The notes beneath the pieces are model-generated. The model searched no databases. It was not told the DNA's origin and worked only from the letters and a program-made list of their open reading frames with translations. DNA of 64,000 bases from Stenotrophomonas sp. Marseille-Q4652 (GTDB lineage Bacteria; Pseudomonadota; Gammaproteobacteria; Xanthomonadales; Xanthomonadaceae): contig NZ_CAKAKE010000001.1 in NCBI RefSeq assembly GCF_916618915.1, positions 1,612,001 through 1,676,000 of the forward strand, given 5' to 3'. Shown here one piece after another: positions 8,161-15,509 of this stretch (positions are counted from its first letter, which is position 1; each line of letters begins with the position of its first letter). Both the position numbers and the translations under genes were made by a program.

Positions 8161-9762
8161 TTACGGGGTCGCCAGCGGCTTGCGCGGCAGTTTCTCCTCA
8201 CGCATGGCGGCGTGGTAGACGAAGCTGGCCACGATCGCGGCGGCCTGCTTCAGGTCCTCCGGCTCGGCGTGGTCCCAGGTGTCCAGGTGGCTGTGGTGGA
8301 CGTTGGAGAAGTAGTCCAGACGGTCCTGGATGAACTGGAAGCCCGGCAGGCCGACGCGGTCGAAGCTGATGTGGTCGGTCGAGCCGGTGTTGCGGGTGAC
8401 CACGGTGGTCGCGCCGACGTCATGGAACGGCTTGAGCCAGGCCTCGAAGATCGGCATGGCCGCCATGTTCTCCTGTGCGTAGATGCCGCGGAAACGACCC
8501 GAGCCGTTGTCCATGTTGAAGTAGGCCGAGAACCTGTCGTAATCCCGCATCTTCTGCAGTGCGCCGGTGGGCTCGCGCAGCGAGGCCGGCAGCGCCTTCT
8601 GCGCCGGGTCGGTCGGTTCCGGGTAGCGTGCGAAGGTGCGGGACACGTAGTCCTGCGAGCCGATCAGGCCCTGCTCCTCGCCACTCCACAGCGCCACGCG
8701 GATGGTGCGCCTGGGCTTGGCACCGACGGCCTTGAGGATGCGCATGGCTTCCATCATCACCGCCACGCCGGCGCCGTTGTCGGCCGCACCGGTACCGGTG
8801 TGCCAGGAGTCCATGTGCGCGCCGAGCATGACGATCTCGCCGGCCTTGCTGCCGGAGCCCGGGATCTCGGCGAGGGTGTTGTAGCCCGGCTGGTCGGCCT
8901 CGTCGGTGAAACGGGCATCCACGCGCACGCGCAGCTTGATGGTTTCCTTGGCCTCGAGCGAGCGCACCAGCGGGTTGAAGTGCTCGGCGATCATCGCCAG
9001 CTCGGGGATGCCGGCCGACTCACCGGCCTTGCGCGAACCGCCCCCGGCGACGCGGATGATGCCGTTGTCCCAGCCGGAGATCGAGATCGCGGCCAGCGCG
9101 CCCTCGGCGACGAAGAACTCGTTGATCGCGCGGCCCAGTTCCTGGCGCTCCTTGAACTCCTTCAGACGCTTGGCGCGATCGGCATTGGCGGTCCTGGGAA
9201 CGGTGAACTCCTGCAGGCCTTCCAGCGAGGTCGCGTCGTGGCGGTGGCTGTCCGCCTCGGTGCCGCGCTTGTACTCGCGGGCGTCGCCCAGCAGCAGGAT
9301 CTTGCCGCCCAGCTTGCCCTTGTACTGCTCCAGGTCGGCCATCTTCTTGATGTTGACGCGGACCAGCTCGCCTTCGACGGTGCCGTCGGTGCCCGGGGTC
9401 CAGGCCTTGGGCAGGGCGTGCAGCGGCAGCACGCGGTCACCGATCATCTCGACGCTGGCGTGGGTGAACTCCCAGCCGCGGCCGAAATCGGCAAACGCAT
9501 CGTTGTGCACGTTGGCCAGGCCCCACTCCCTGAACTTGGAGCCGGCCCAGTCGTTGGCCTTGGCCATGGACGGGGAGTTGGTCAGGCGCGGACCGATGTT
9601 CTCGGTCAGGTGGCTGAGGTGGTCCATCACCTGCGAGCGATGGAAAGCCTCCTGGCGGATGCGGCTGACCATGTCCAGGTCCACCGGCTCCTGCGCCAGC
9701 GTGACACCGGGCAACAGCCCACCCAGGCCCATGCAGGCCACCAACATGCATTGCTTGATCAC
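8161..9762 (-). CDS. Secreted M28-family zinc aminopeptidase
   Basis: A 533-residue peptidase. The metal site is readable in order: GAHMDSWH (His ligand), AADNGAGV (bridging Asp), WSGEEQGL (general base and ligand Glu), FNMDNGSG (Asp ligand) and NVHHSHLDTWDH (last His). A PA-domain-like segment (about 130-250) precedes the catalytic domain. The GTG at 9762 is preferred: it follows a GGGGGA ribosome site and begins directly with a signal peptide (VIKQCMLVACMG, cleavage near TLAQ). A second GTG eight codons upstream (9786) is possible. It should release N-terminal residues from peptides in the periplasm or outside the cell. Confidence 0.9.
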   Translation of the reverse strand: MIKQCMLVACMGLGGLLPGVTLAQEPVDLDMVSRIRQEAFHRSQVMDHLSHLTENIGPRLTNSPSMAKANDWAGSKFREWGLANVHNDAFADFGRGWEFTHASVEMIGDRVLPLHALPKAWTPGTDGTVEGELVRVNIKKMADLEQYKGKLGGKILLLGDAREYKRGTEADSHRHDATSLEGLQEFTVPRTANADRAKRLKEFKERQELGRAINEFFVAEGALAAISISGWDNGIIRVAGGGSRKAGESAGIPELAMIAEHFNPLVRSLEAKETIKLRVRVDARFTDEADQPGYNTLAEIPGSGSKAGEIVMLGAHMDSWHTGTGAADNGAGVAVMMEAMRILKAVGAKPRRTIRVALWSGEEQGLIGSQDYVSRTFARYPEPTDPAQKALPASLREPTGALQKMRDYDRFSAYFNMDNGSGRFRGIYAQENMAAMPIFEAWLKPFHDVGATTVVTRNTGSTDHISFDRVGLPGFQFIQDRLDYFSNVHHSHLDTWDHAEPEDLKQAAAIVASFVYHAAMREEKLPRKPLATP

Positions 9763-9833
9763 GCGTTCCCCCGAGGTCTTCCCCACTGCAAACCCCCGAG
9801 TCTAGCCAGCCCTCCGGCCCCCCTCCCCCCCCA

Positions 9834-10235
9834 TCAGTCACGGTCAAGCTGCCGGATTGCCCGCCGGTCGTCCCAGGCATAGACCAGCAGCCGCCGCGCC
9901 GGGAGCAGGCACAGGGCCGCGTGGCCATCGCCGCGCTGGCTGACGTAACGCAGGCCCCGGCCCTGCCCGTACGCCTGCCAAGGTCCGTAACCGGGACACG
10001 CCCGGTCACGCGGCTGCCGCGCCTGCTGCAGGCAGGCGCCAGGCGAGTGGGCCAGCCGCTCCAGGGTGGCAGCGGCCAGTACGAAGCGCAGGCTGCCGCG
10101 GCGGTCATGCCCCAGCGGCAGCAGCAACCGGGCGATCCGCGCCGGCGTGGCTTCCCGCAGCAGCAGCCCGGAGGTCTGCAGTGCGGCGGGAAGCACGCGG
10201 CTGGCACGGCGATGCAACGAGGCCAGGTCAAGCAT
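9834..10235 (-). CDS. Unknown 133-residue protein, last gene of the cre operon
   Basis: The frame starts with an ATG at 10235, 8 bases after the creD stop, with GAGG upstream, and ends at 9834. The product is Arg- and Leu-rich (SLHRRASRVLP..., LLLREATPARIARLLLPLG) with no signal peptide or membrane segment, and ends YAWDDRRAIRQLDRD. This frame has a normal protein composition; the overlapping frames are Cys/Trp/Arg-rich shadows. I do not recognise a family. Position suggests expression with creD and so control by CreB. Confidence 0.6.
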   Translation of the reverse strand: MLDLASLHRRASRVLPAALQTSGLLLREATPARIARLLLPLGHDRRGSLRFVLAAATLERLAHSPGACLQQARQPRDRACPGYGPWQAYGQGRGLRYVSQRGDGHAALCLLPARRLLVYAWDDRRAIRQLDRD

Positions 10236-10243
10236 GGCCGGCC

Positions 10244-11572
10244 TCAGCGCAGCCCCGAGCCAATTTCGTACCAGTCGACCTTGCGGGTGACCCACATGAT
10301 CGCGGCGAGGATGCCGAACAGCAGCAGCGAGCCCATCAGCAGCGCGTTGTCCTCCGATACCAGCAGGCCGTAGAGCACGCCGTAAAGCGCAGTCAACATC
10401 GTGGCAAAGCCGGCAGCCCGCCGGCGGCTGTGCAGGACCCCGGCCAGGTAGAAGCCCTGCAGCCCGATGCAGGCCAGCGCCGACACCACGTAGGCCTGCC
10501 AGAACGCGATGTGCTCGGACAGGCTGAGCAGCAGCAGGAAGAACAGCGCCAGCGCCAGGCCGACCAGCAGGTACTGCAGGGGGTGGATCCTGAGCTGCTT
10601 GATCAGCTCGAACAGGGCGAAGCCGACGAAGGTCAGCACCACGAACAGCAGGCCATACTTGGTGGCGCGGTTGGCCTGGGTGTACACGTCGACCGGATCG
10701 ACCAGCGATACCTGCAGCCTCTCCACCGCCGAGCCACCCTTCAGTGCGGCGCGCAGTTGCGACTGCGCGGCCGAGGCCAGCGAGGACACCGCCCACTCCG
10801 CCTTGAAGCCGCTGCCGTCCACCTGCCGCTCGTAAGGCAGGAAGCTGCCGCCGAACTGTGGATGCGGCCAGCTGGAGTCCAGTGCGACGCGGGTGTCGTC
10901 GCCGACCGGCACCACCGCCAGCGAACGGGTGCCATCGAGCACGAACTCCAGCTCCACCTTGCGGCCACCGGCCAGCGCGCCTTCGTACTCGTTGTCCAGC
11001 GCACCCAGATTCGCGTGCAGGCCCTTGTAGGCCCGCTCCAGTGCCAGCGAACCGGGCTCGAGCTGCAGCGCCTGCCCGTCCACGCGCAGGTTGGGCGTGC
11101 CGACCAGGCCGCGCACGTCGGCAATGCCGATCGCCAGGTAGGGCTGGCCATAAACGCGACCGGCCTCGGCCCGGTACGGCAGGTCGTCGAACTCGGCCTG
11201 CACCTTTGCCTGCCAGCTGTAGACCGGCACCCGGAACTGGCCGACACGGCGCTCATCCGGGCGCAGCTGGCCATCGACCTTGAGCCGTCGCGGCATCTGC
11301 AGCTCGTAACCGTGCTCGAGCTGCAGCTCGGTCTTGCGCATGCCCCGCGGATCGGTCACTTCCACTTCCCTGTGCTGGGTCCACGGCAGTACCCGCACCG
11401 GCCCTACCAGCGACTGCTCGCCGGCCCGGCTCTGCGCGACCCGCGACTGGGCCTGGTCGCGGTAGCGTTCGCGCTCGGCAATGGTGCCGCGGATCATCGC
11501 CAGCGGGATCAGCAGCAACAGGATCAGCCCGCCGACGACGGCGAGGCGCAACAGCAGTTTCAGCGATTTCAT
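10244..11572 (-). CDS. creD: Inner-membrane protein CreD
   Basis: A 442-residue protein with the CreD layout: one N-terminal transmembrane helix (LLLRLAVVGGLILLLLIPL, 5-23), a large periplasmic beta-rich domain (about 30-290), then a cluster of about five membrane helices in the last 150 residues. CreD is the main output of the CreBC system and affects envelope integrity and, in Stenotrophomonas and Aeromonas, beta-lactam responses. A cre-tag-like repeat lies directly upstream. The unknown 133-residue gene follows 8 bases later. Confidence 0.92.
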   Translation of the reverse strand: MKSLKLLLRLAVVGGLILLLLIPLAMIRGTIAERERYRDQAQSRVAQSRAGEQSLVGPVRVLPWTQHREVEVTDPRGMRKTELQLEHGYELQMPRRLKVDGQLRPDERRVGQFRVPVYSWQAKVQAEFDDLPYRAEAGRVYGQPYLAIGIADVRGLVGTPNLRVDGQALQLEPGSLALERAYKGLHANLGALDNEYEGALAGGRKVELEFVLDGTRSLAVVPVGDDTRVALDSSWPHPQFGGSFLPYERQVDGSGFKAEWAVSSLASAAQSQLRAALKGGSAVERLQVSLVDPVDVYTQANRATKYGLLFVVLTFVGFALFELIKQLRIHPLQYLLVGLALALFFLLLLSLSEHIAFWQAYVVSALACIGLQGFYLAGVLHSRRRAAGFATMLTALYGVLYGLLVSEDNALLMGSLLLFGILAAIMWVTRKVDWYEIGSGLR

Positions 11573-11625
11573 GTCGGGTCCTCGTTTGGGAGGACGGCAG
11601 GGTCGCTGTGGATCGTGTGGAAGGT

Positions 11626-11652
11626 TTGAGCCGGATTTGAAGCGAATGTGAA
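11626..11652 (-). promoter_or_regulatory. Cre-tag-like triple direct repeat upstream of creD
   Basis: On the minus strand, one base after the creC stop, TTCAC-ATTCGC-TTCAA-ATCCGG-CTCAA gives three pentamers at an exact 11-base period. The described CreB box is TTCAC-N6-TTCAC, so the first two repeats match at 9 of 10 positions. The site is about 55-80 bases before the creD ATG, a normal place for an OmpR/PhoB-type activator. Confidence 0.7.
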
Positions 11653-11653
11653 G

Positions 11654-13093
11654 TCAGGCCAGCGGCAGTTCGAGCAGCGCGCGCGCCCCGGGCGTTTCGC
11701 GGTTCTCCAGCCGCGCAGTGCCGCCATGCAGGCGCGCGACCTCGCGCACGAACGGCAGGCCCAGCCCGGAGCTGCGCTGGCCGCTGCCAGGCCTCGCCAG
11801 CGAGTAGAAGCGGTCGAACACCTTGCCCAGCGCGTAATCGGGCACGCCTGGGCCCTCATCCTCGATGACCAGGCTGAGCCGGCCATCGCTGGCCTGCGCC
11901 GACAGCGCGATCCTTCCACCGGCCGGCGAGAACGCCATCGCGTTCTCCAGCAGGTTGGACAGCGCCTGGCGCAGCAGCCAGGCATCACCGCGCACCTGCA
12001 CATTGGCTGGGGGGGATACCCACTGCAACTGCAGGCCAGCGTGCTGCAGACGCGGGGCGAACTCCGCGGCCAGTTCGCGGCACAGCGCGTCCACGTCCAC
12101 CATTTCGCGGCGCTGCAGCCAACCGTGCTGTTCCACCTCGGCCAGCGCCAGCAGCTTGTCGATGGTTCCAGTCAGGCGCTGCTGCTGCTCGACGATGCTG
12201 CGGGCAAAGCGGGCGCGCTCGGTTTCGGGCAGCGGCTCCTGCAGCAGTTCGGCTGCGCCGCGGATTGCCGCCAGCGGGCTTTTCATCTCGTGGGTCAGCG
12301 ACTGCACGTACTGCTCGACGTAGGCCTTGCCCTCGAGCTTGCGGCGCATGGTTTCCAGCGCGCGGCCAAGGTCGCCGATCTCGTCGCGACGCGGCCGCGG
12401 CGGTGGCACCGGCTCTCCGGCGCTGACCGCCTGGGCGTAGCGGTTCAGCCCGCCGATGCCCCGCATCAGCCAGGCCGTGATCAGGATCCCGATCAGCGCC
12501 GACAGGCCGATCAGCCAGGCGCCGCGCTGCATGATCGCGCGCTGGCTGGCCGTGATGAACGGCTCGATGCTCTGGTTGGGCTGGGCCAGGGTCAGCACCC
12601 CGATCAGGGTGCGGCCATCGTCCGGATCGAACACCGGCGCGGCCACGTGCATGACGGTGTTGTGGTCGTCGCCCGGCTGCACCGGGCTGGAGCGGGCGCC
12701 GTACTCGCCGCGCAGGGTGCGGTAGACGTCGTTCCAGCGCGAGTTGTCGCGGCCCAGGTCCCGCCCGCGCGAGTCATAGACGACGATGCCGCGCGCATCG
12801 GTGATGGTGACCCGGTAATCGACGCTGCGCTTGGGGAAGCTCCACACCAGCGCCTTCGGGTCGCGCTGCTGGGCCAGCGCCACCTGGCTGGCGAAGCGGC
12901 CGCCGTTGATCGTCCCGGCCTTGAGGTCGTCGGCGGCGAGCTGCGCCAGCACGTTGGCCGCATCGACCAGGGTCGACTCCATGGCCTGGCGCACGCCGGG
13001 CTTGATCTCGTTGACGAACACGCGCATCACGAAGAACGCGGCAATGCCCACGATCAGGAAGAAGCCGAGAAACAGTTTCAGGCCCAGGCGCAT
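11654..13093 (-). CDS. creC: Sensor histidine kinase CreC
   Basis: A 479-residue kinase with an N-terminal transmembrane helix (about 6-28), a periplasmic sensor region (about 30-180), a second membrane helix (GAWLIGLSALIGILITAWLM), a HAMP-like segment, the phospho-acceptor box LTHEMKSPLAAIRGAAELL and an HATPase domain with ALSNLLENAMAF (N box), EDEGPGV (G1) and SSGLGLPFV (G2). It phosphorylates CreB encoded 16 bases upstream. The signal is not settled in the family; metabolic state and PBP4 inhibition are linked to it. 81 bases separate it from creD. Confidence 0.93.
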   Translation of the reverse strand: MRLGLKLFLGFFLIVGIAAFFVMRVFVNEIKPGVRQAMESTLVDAANVLAQLAADDLKAGTINGGRFASQVALAQQRDPKALVWSFPKRSVDYRVTITDARGIVVYDSRGRDLGRDNSRWNDVYRTLRGEYGARSSPVQPGDDHNTVMHVAAPVFDPDDGRTLIGVLTLAQPNQSIEPFITASQRAIMQRGAWLIGLSALIGILITAWLMRGIGGLNRYAQAVSAGEPVPPPRPRRDEIGDLGRALETMRRKLEGKAYVEQYVQSLTHEMKSPLAAIRGAAELLQEPLPETERARFARSIVEQQQRLTGTIDKLLALAEVEQHGWLQRREMVDVDALCRELAAEFAPRLQHAGLQLQWVSPPANVQVRGDAWLLRQALSNLLENAMAFSPAGGRIALSAQASDGRLSLVIEDEGPGVPDYALGKVFDRFYSLARPGSGQRSSGLGLPFVREVARLHGGTARLENRETPGARALLELPLA

Positions 13094-13109
13094 GGGTCAG
13101 CGCCGTAGC

Positions 13110-13802
13110 TCAGGCGTGGATCGCATAGCCAAGCCCGCGGTGGGTCTGGATCGGGTCACCCACCGCGCCGGCCGCGCGCAGCTTGGCGCGCAGGGTCTTG
13201 ATGTGGGTGTCGACGGTTCGGTCGGCGCTGTCGGCCTCGGCGTCCCAGCCGCGGTCCATGAGCTGGGCGCGGCTGAGGATGGCGCCGGGGCGCTGCAGCA
13301 GCGCGGCCAGCACCGCGTACTCGTAGCGGGTCAGCTCCAGCAGCGTCTCGCCGTAGCGGATGCGCCGGCCCTCGCGGTCGATGGCGAACACACCGTGCTG
13401 GCGCCAGCCGTCGTCCCCGGCCGGGCTGGCAACCTGGCGCCGCAGCCGCGCCCGCACCCGCGCCACCAGCTCACGCGGCGAGAACGGCTTGGCCATGTAG
13501 TCGTCCGCGCCCAGCTCCAGGCCGAGTACGCGGTCGATCTCGTCGTTGCGGGCGGTCAGGAAGATCACCGGCACCTGGCTGAAACCGCGCAACTGCCGGC
13601 ACACCTCGAAGCCGTTGATGTCCGGCAGGCCCACGTCCAGCACCACCAGCTCGAATCCGCCCTCTTCCAGCAGCTCCAGCGCCTGCCGGCCGAGCAGGCA
13701 GTGGCGGGCGCCATAGCCTTCGCTGCGCAGCGCGTAGAGCACGGTGTCGGCGATGGCGGCCTCGTCCTCGACCACCAGTACGTTGGCAACGGGGGATGTC
13801 AT
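13110..13802 (-). CDS. creB: Response regulator CreB (OmpR/PhoB family)
   Basis: A 230-residue regulator starting at the ATG at 13802 (MTSPVANVLVVEDE). The receiver has acidic residues VEDEAAI near the N-terminus, phospho-acceptor Asp in VLDVGLPDINGF, the Thr switch in FLTARND and the Lys in MAKPFSPRELV. A winged-helix DNA-binding domain occupies the last 100 residues (LTRYEYAVLAALLQRPG, DRTVDTHIKTLRAKL). It should bind cre-tags such as the one before creD. rlmJ is divergent, 47 bases away. Confidence 0.93.
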   Translation of the reverse strand: MTSPVANVLVVEDEAAIADTVLYALRSEGYGARHCLLGRQALELLEEGGFELVVLDVGLPDINGFEVCRQLRGFSQVPVIFLTARNDEIDRVLGLELGADDYMAKPFSPRELVARVRARLRRQVASPAGDDGWRQHGVFAIDREGRRIRYGETLLELTRYEYAVLAALLQRPGAILSRAQLMDRGWDAEADSADRTVDTHIKTLRAKLRAAGAVGDPIQTHRGLGYAIHA

Positions 13803-13849
13803 GCGCACCAGCATAGCCGGCACCCGGCGCCCCCCGTACACTGCCGGCC

Positions 13850-14707
13850 ATGAACTACCGCCACGCCTTCCACGCCGGCAACCATGCCGACGTGCTCAAG
13901 CACATCGTCCTGCTCGCGCTGGTCGACTCCTTCAAGCGCAAGGACAGCCCGTTCTTCGTGCTCGACACCCACGCCGGCCGCGGCCGCTACCTGCTGTCCA
14001 GCGAGGAAAGCCGCAAGACGCTGGAGGCCGAGGACGGGGTGATGCGGCTGATGGCCCAACCGCAGTTGCCGGAGCTCGTCGAGCGCTACCTCAAGGCGGT
14101 GCAGGCCGACAACCCGGTCGGCGCGATGGTGGCCTACCCCGGCTCGCCGCTGCTGGTGGCCCAGGCCCTGCGCGCGCAGGACCGCATGGCCGCCTGCGAG
14201 CTGCAGGAAGAGGAAGCGGCCGCGCTCAAGGCGCTGTTCGAGCATGACGGCCGCGTCGGCGTGCACCCGGGCGATGGCTACGCCATGATCCGCGCCCTGC
14301 TGCCGCCGAAGGTCAACGGCACCAAGATCGGCCGCGGCCTGGTCCTGATCGACCCGCCCTACGAGGTCCAGGACGCCGAATACCCGCGCATCCTTGCCGC
14401 CCTGGGCGAAACTCTGACCCGCTGGCCGCAGGCCACCTGCGCGGTGTGGTTCCCGATCAAGCAGCGCCGCAGCATCCTGCACTTCTTCCGCAAGGCCGCG
14501 GCCCTGCCGATCAAGTCGGCCCTGCTGGTGGAACTGCTGGTCCGCCCGGACGATTCGCCGCTGCGGCTCAACGGCAGTGGAATGCTGCTGCTGAACCCTC
14601 CGTACCAGTTCGACAGGGTCCTGGCTCCGGCCATGCCGGCGCTGAAGACCCATCTGGGGGAGAAGGGGGCATCCACCCGGCTGGAGTGGCTCAAGCAGCC
14701 GGCCTGA
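13850..14707 (+). CDS. rlmJ: 23S rRNA (adenine-2030-N6)-methyltransferase RlmJ
   Basis: A 285-residue methyltransferase beginning MNYRHAFHAGNHADVLKH, the conserved start of RlmJ (YhiR). The SAM-binding segment is VLDTHAGRGRYLL (about 42-54) and the catalytic motif is IDPPYE (about 167-172), the DPPY form used for N6-adenine methylation. It acts on free 23S rRNA during ribosome assembly. Length is normal for the family. It is divergent from creB and apparently a single gene. Confidence 0.93.
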   Translation: MNYRHAFHAGNHADVLKHIVLLALVDSFKRKDSPFFVLDTHAGRGRYLLSSEESRKTLEAEDGVMRLMAQPQLPELVERYLKAVQADNPVGAMVAYPGSPLLVAQALRAQDRMAACELQEEEAAALKALFEHDGRVGVHPGDGYAMIRALLPPKVNGTKIGRGLVLIDPPYEVQDAEYPRILAALGETLTRWPQATCAVWFPIKQRRSILHFFRKAAALPIKSALLVELLVRPDDSPLRLNGSGMLLLNPPYQFDRVLAPAMPALKTHLGEKGASTRLEWLKQPA

Positions 14708-14824
14708 ACAGGCCCGGGCCGCTGATGGGGTCTGGGTCGCCGGTCTTGACTGCGACATAACTGCCGTTCACGGCAGACTTCAACATGAATGACAGAATCT
14801 TCCGACTTCCGAGGAGTGTCGGAC

Positions 14825-15373
14825 ATGGCTACCCGCAACCGCATGCCGCCCTGGCATGAAAACTTCAAAGCCCCCAGCGGCCGCGAGCTGCTGATCCGTC
14901 CCATCCGGCCGGAGGACAGTGCCCCGCTGCAGGGCGCCTTCAGCCTGTTCGGGCCGGAAGAGGTGCGCGACCGTTTCCTGCAGTCGGTCAACGAGCTGTC
15001 CGACGAGACGGCCCAGCGCCTGACCCACCCCAATCCCAAGACCGAGATCTCGCTGGTCGCGGCCGAGCCGCTGCCGCCGGGCGAGGCCGTGGTCGGCGCC
15101 ATTGCCCGCGCCTCGATCATCCCCGGCACCCGCGAGGCCGAGTACGCGATCCTGGTCAGCCGCTTCCTGCTGGGCCAGGGCCTGGGCCGGCAGTTGATGC
15201 GCAAGCTGGTGAAGTGGGCGCGCGGCAAGTACCTGGACCGCCTGTACGGCTACGTCGCCGAGGACAACGTGCCGATGATGCAGCTGGCGCAGTCGCTGGG
15301 CTTCCAGCGCGCGGACAACCATCCCGCCGCGGCCCCCGGGCTGGTGCGGATGGTGCTCGAGCTCGACACCTGA
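14825..15373 (+). CDS. GNAT-family N-acetyltransferase
   Basis: A 182-residue GNAT protein. The acetyl-CoA-binding motif A is LLGQGLGRQLMRKLV (about 117-131), preceded by the strand AEYAILVSRF. The start at 14825 is chosen because GAGGAG lies 8 bases upstream. It resembles the stand-alone GNAT domains related to the C-terminal part of protein acetyltransferase Pat/PatZ (LIRPIRPEDSAPLQGAFSLFGPEEVRDRF), so protein lysine acetylation is possible; the substrate is not proven. mfd follows 136 bases later. Confidence 0.85.
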   Translation: MATRNRMPPWHENFKAPSGRELLIRPIRPEDSAPLQGAFSLFGPEEVRDRFLQSVNELSDETAQRLTHPNPKTEISLVAAEPLPPGEAVVGAIARASIIPGTREAEYAILVSRFLLGQGLGRQLMRKLVKWARGKYLDRLYGYVAEDNVPMMQLAQSLGFQRADNHPAAAPGLVRMVLELDT

Positions 15374-15380
15374 GCCTGGC

Positions 15381-15403
15381 GGTGCCGTCCTTGCGACGGC
15401 ACC
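15381..15403 (+). terminator. Hairpin after the GNAT gene
   Basis: A stem GGTGCCGTC/GACGGCACC with loop CTTGC lies 7 bases after the stop codon. No T-run follows, so the terminator call is moderate. Confidence 0.45.
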
Positions 15404-15509
15404 CGACCTGATTGACCGTCCACGGCCGCGTAGGCCCCGGTCCCTGCCATCCGACGCCACCGCGGTGTATTCGCGCCGCTGACAACCGCCACGATAAAAT
15501 CGGCGGTTC

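Noticed and set aside
14761..14776. Hairpin CTGCCG-TTCA-CGGCAG between rlmJ and the GNAT gene as a terminator
   Set aside because: Only six base pairs and no T-run; a structure in the GNAT leader is equally possible.
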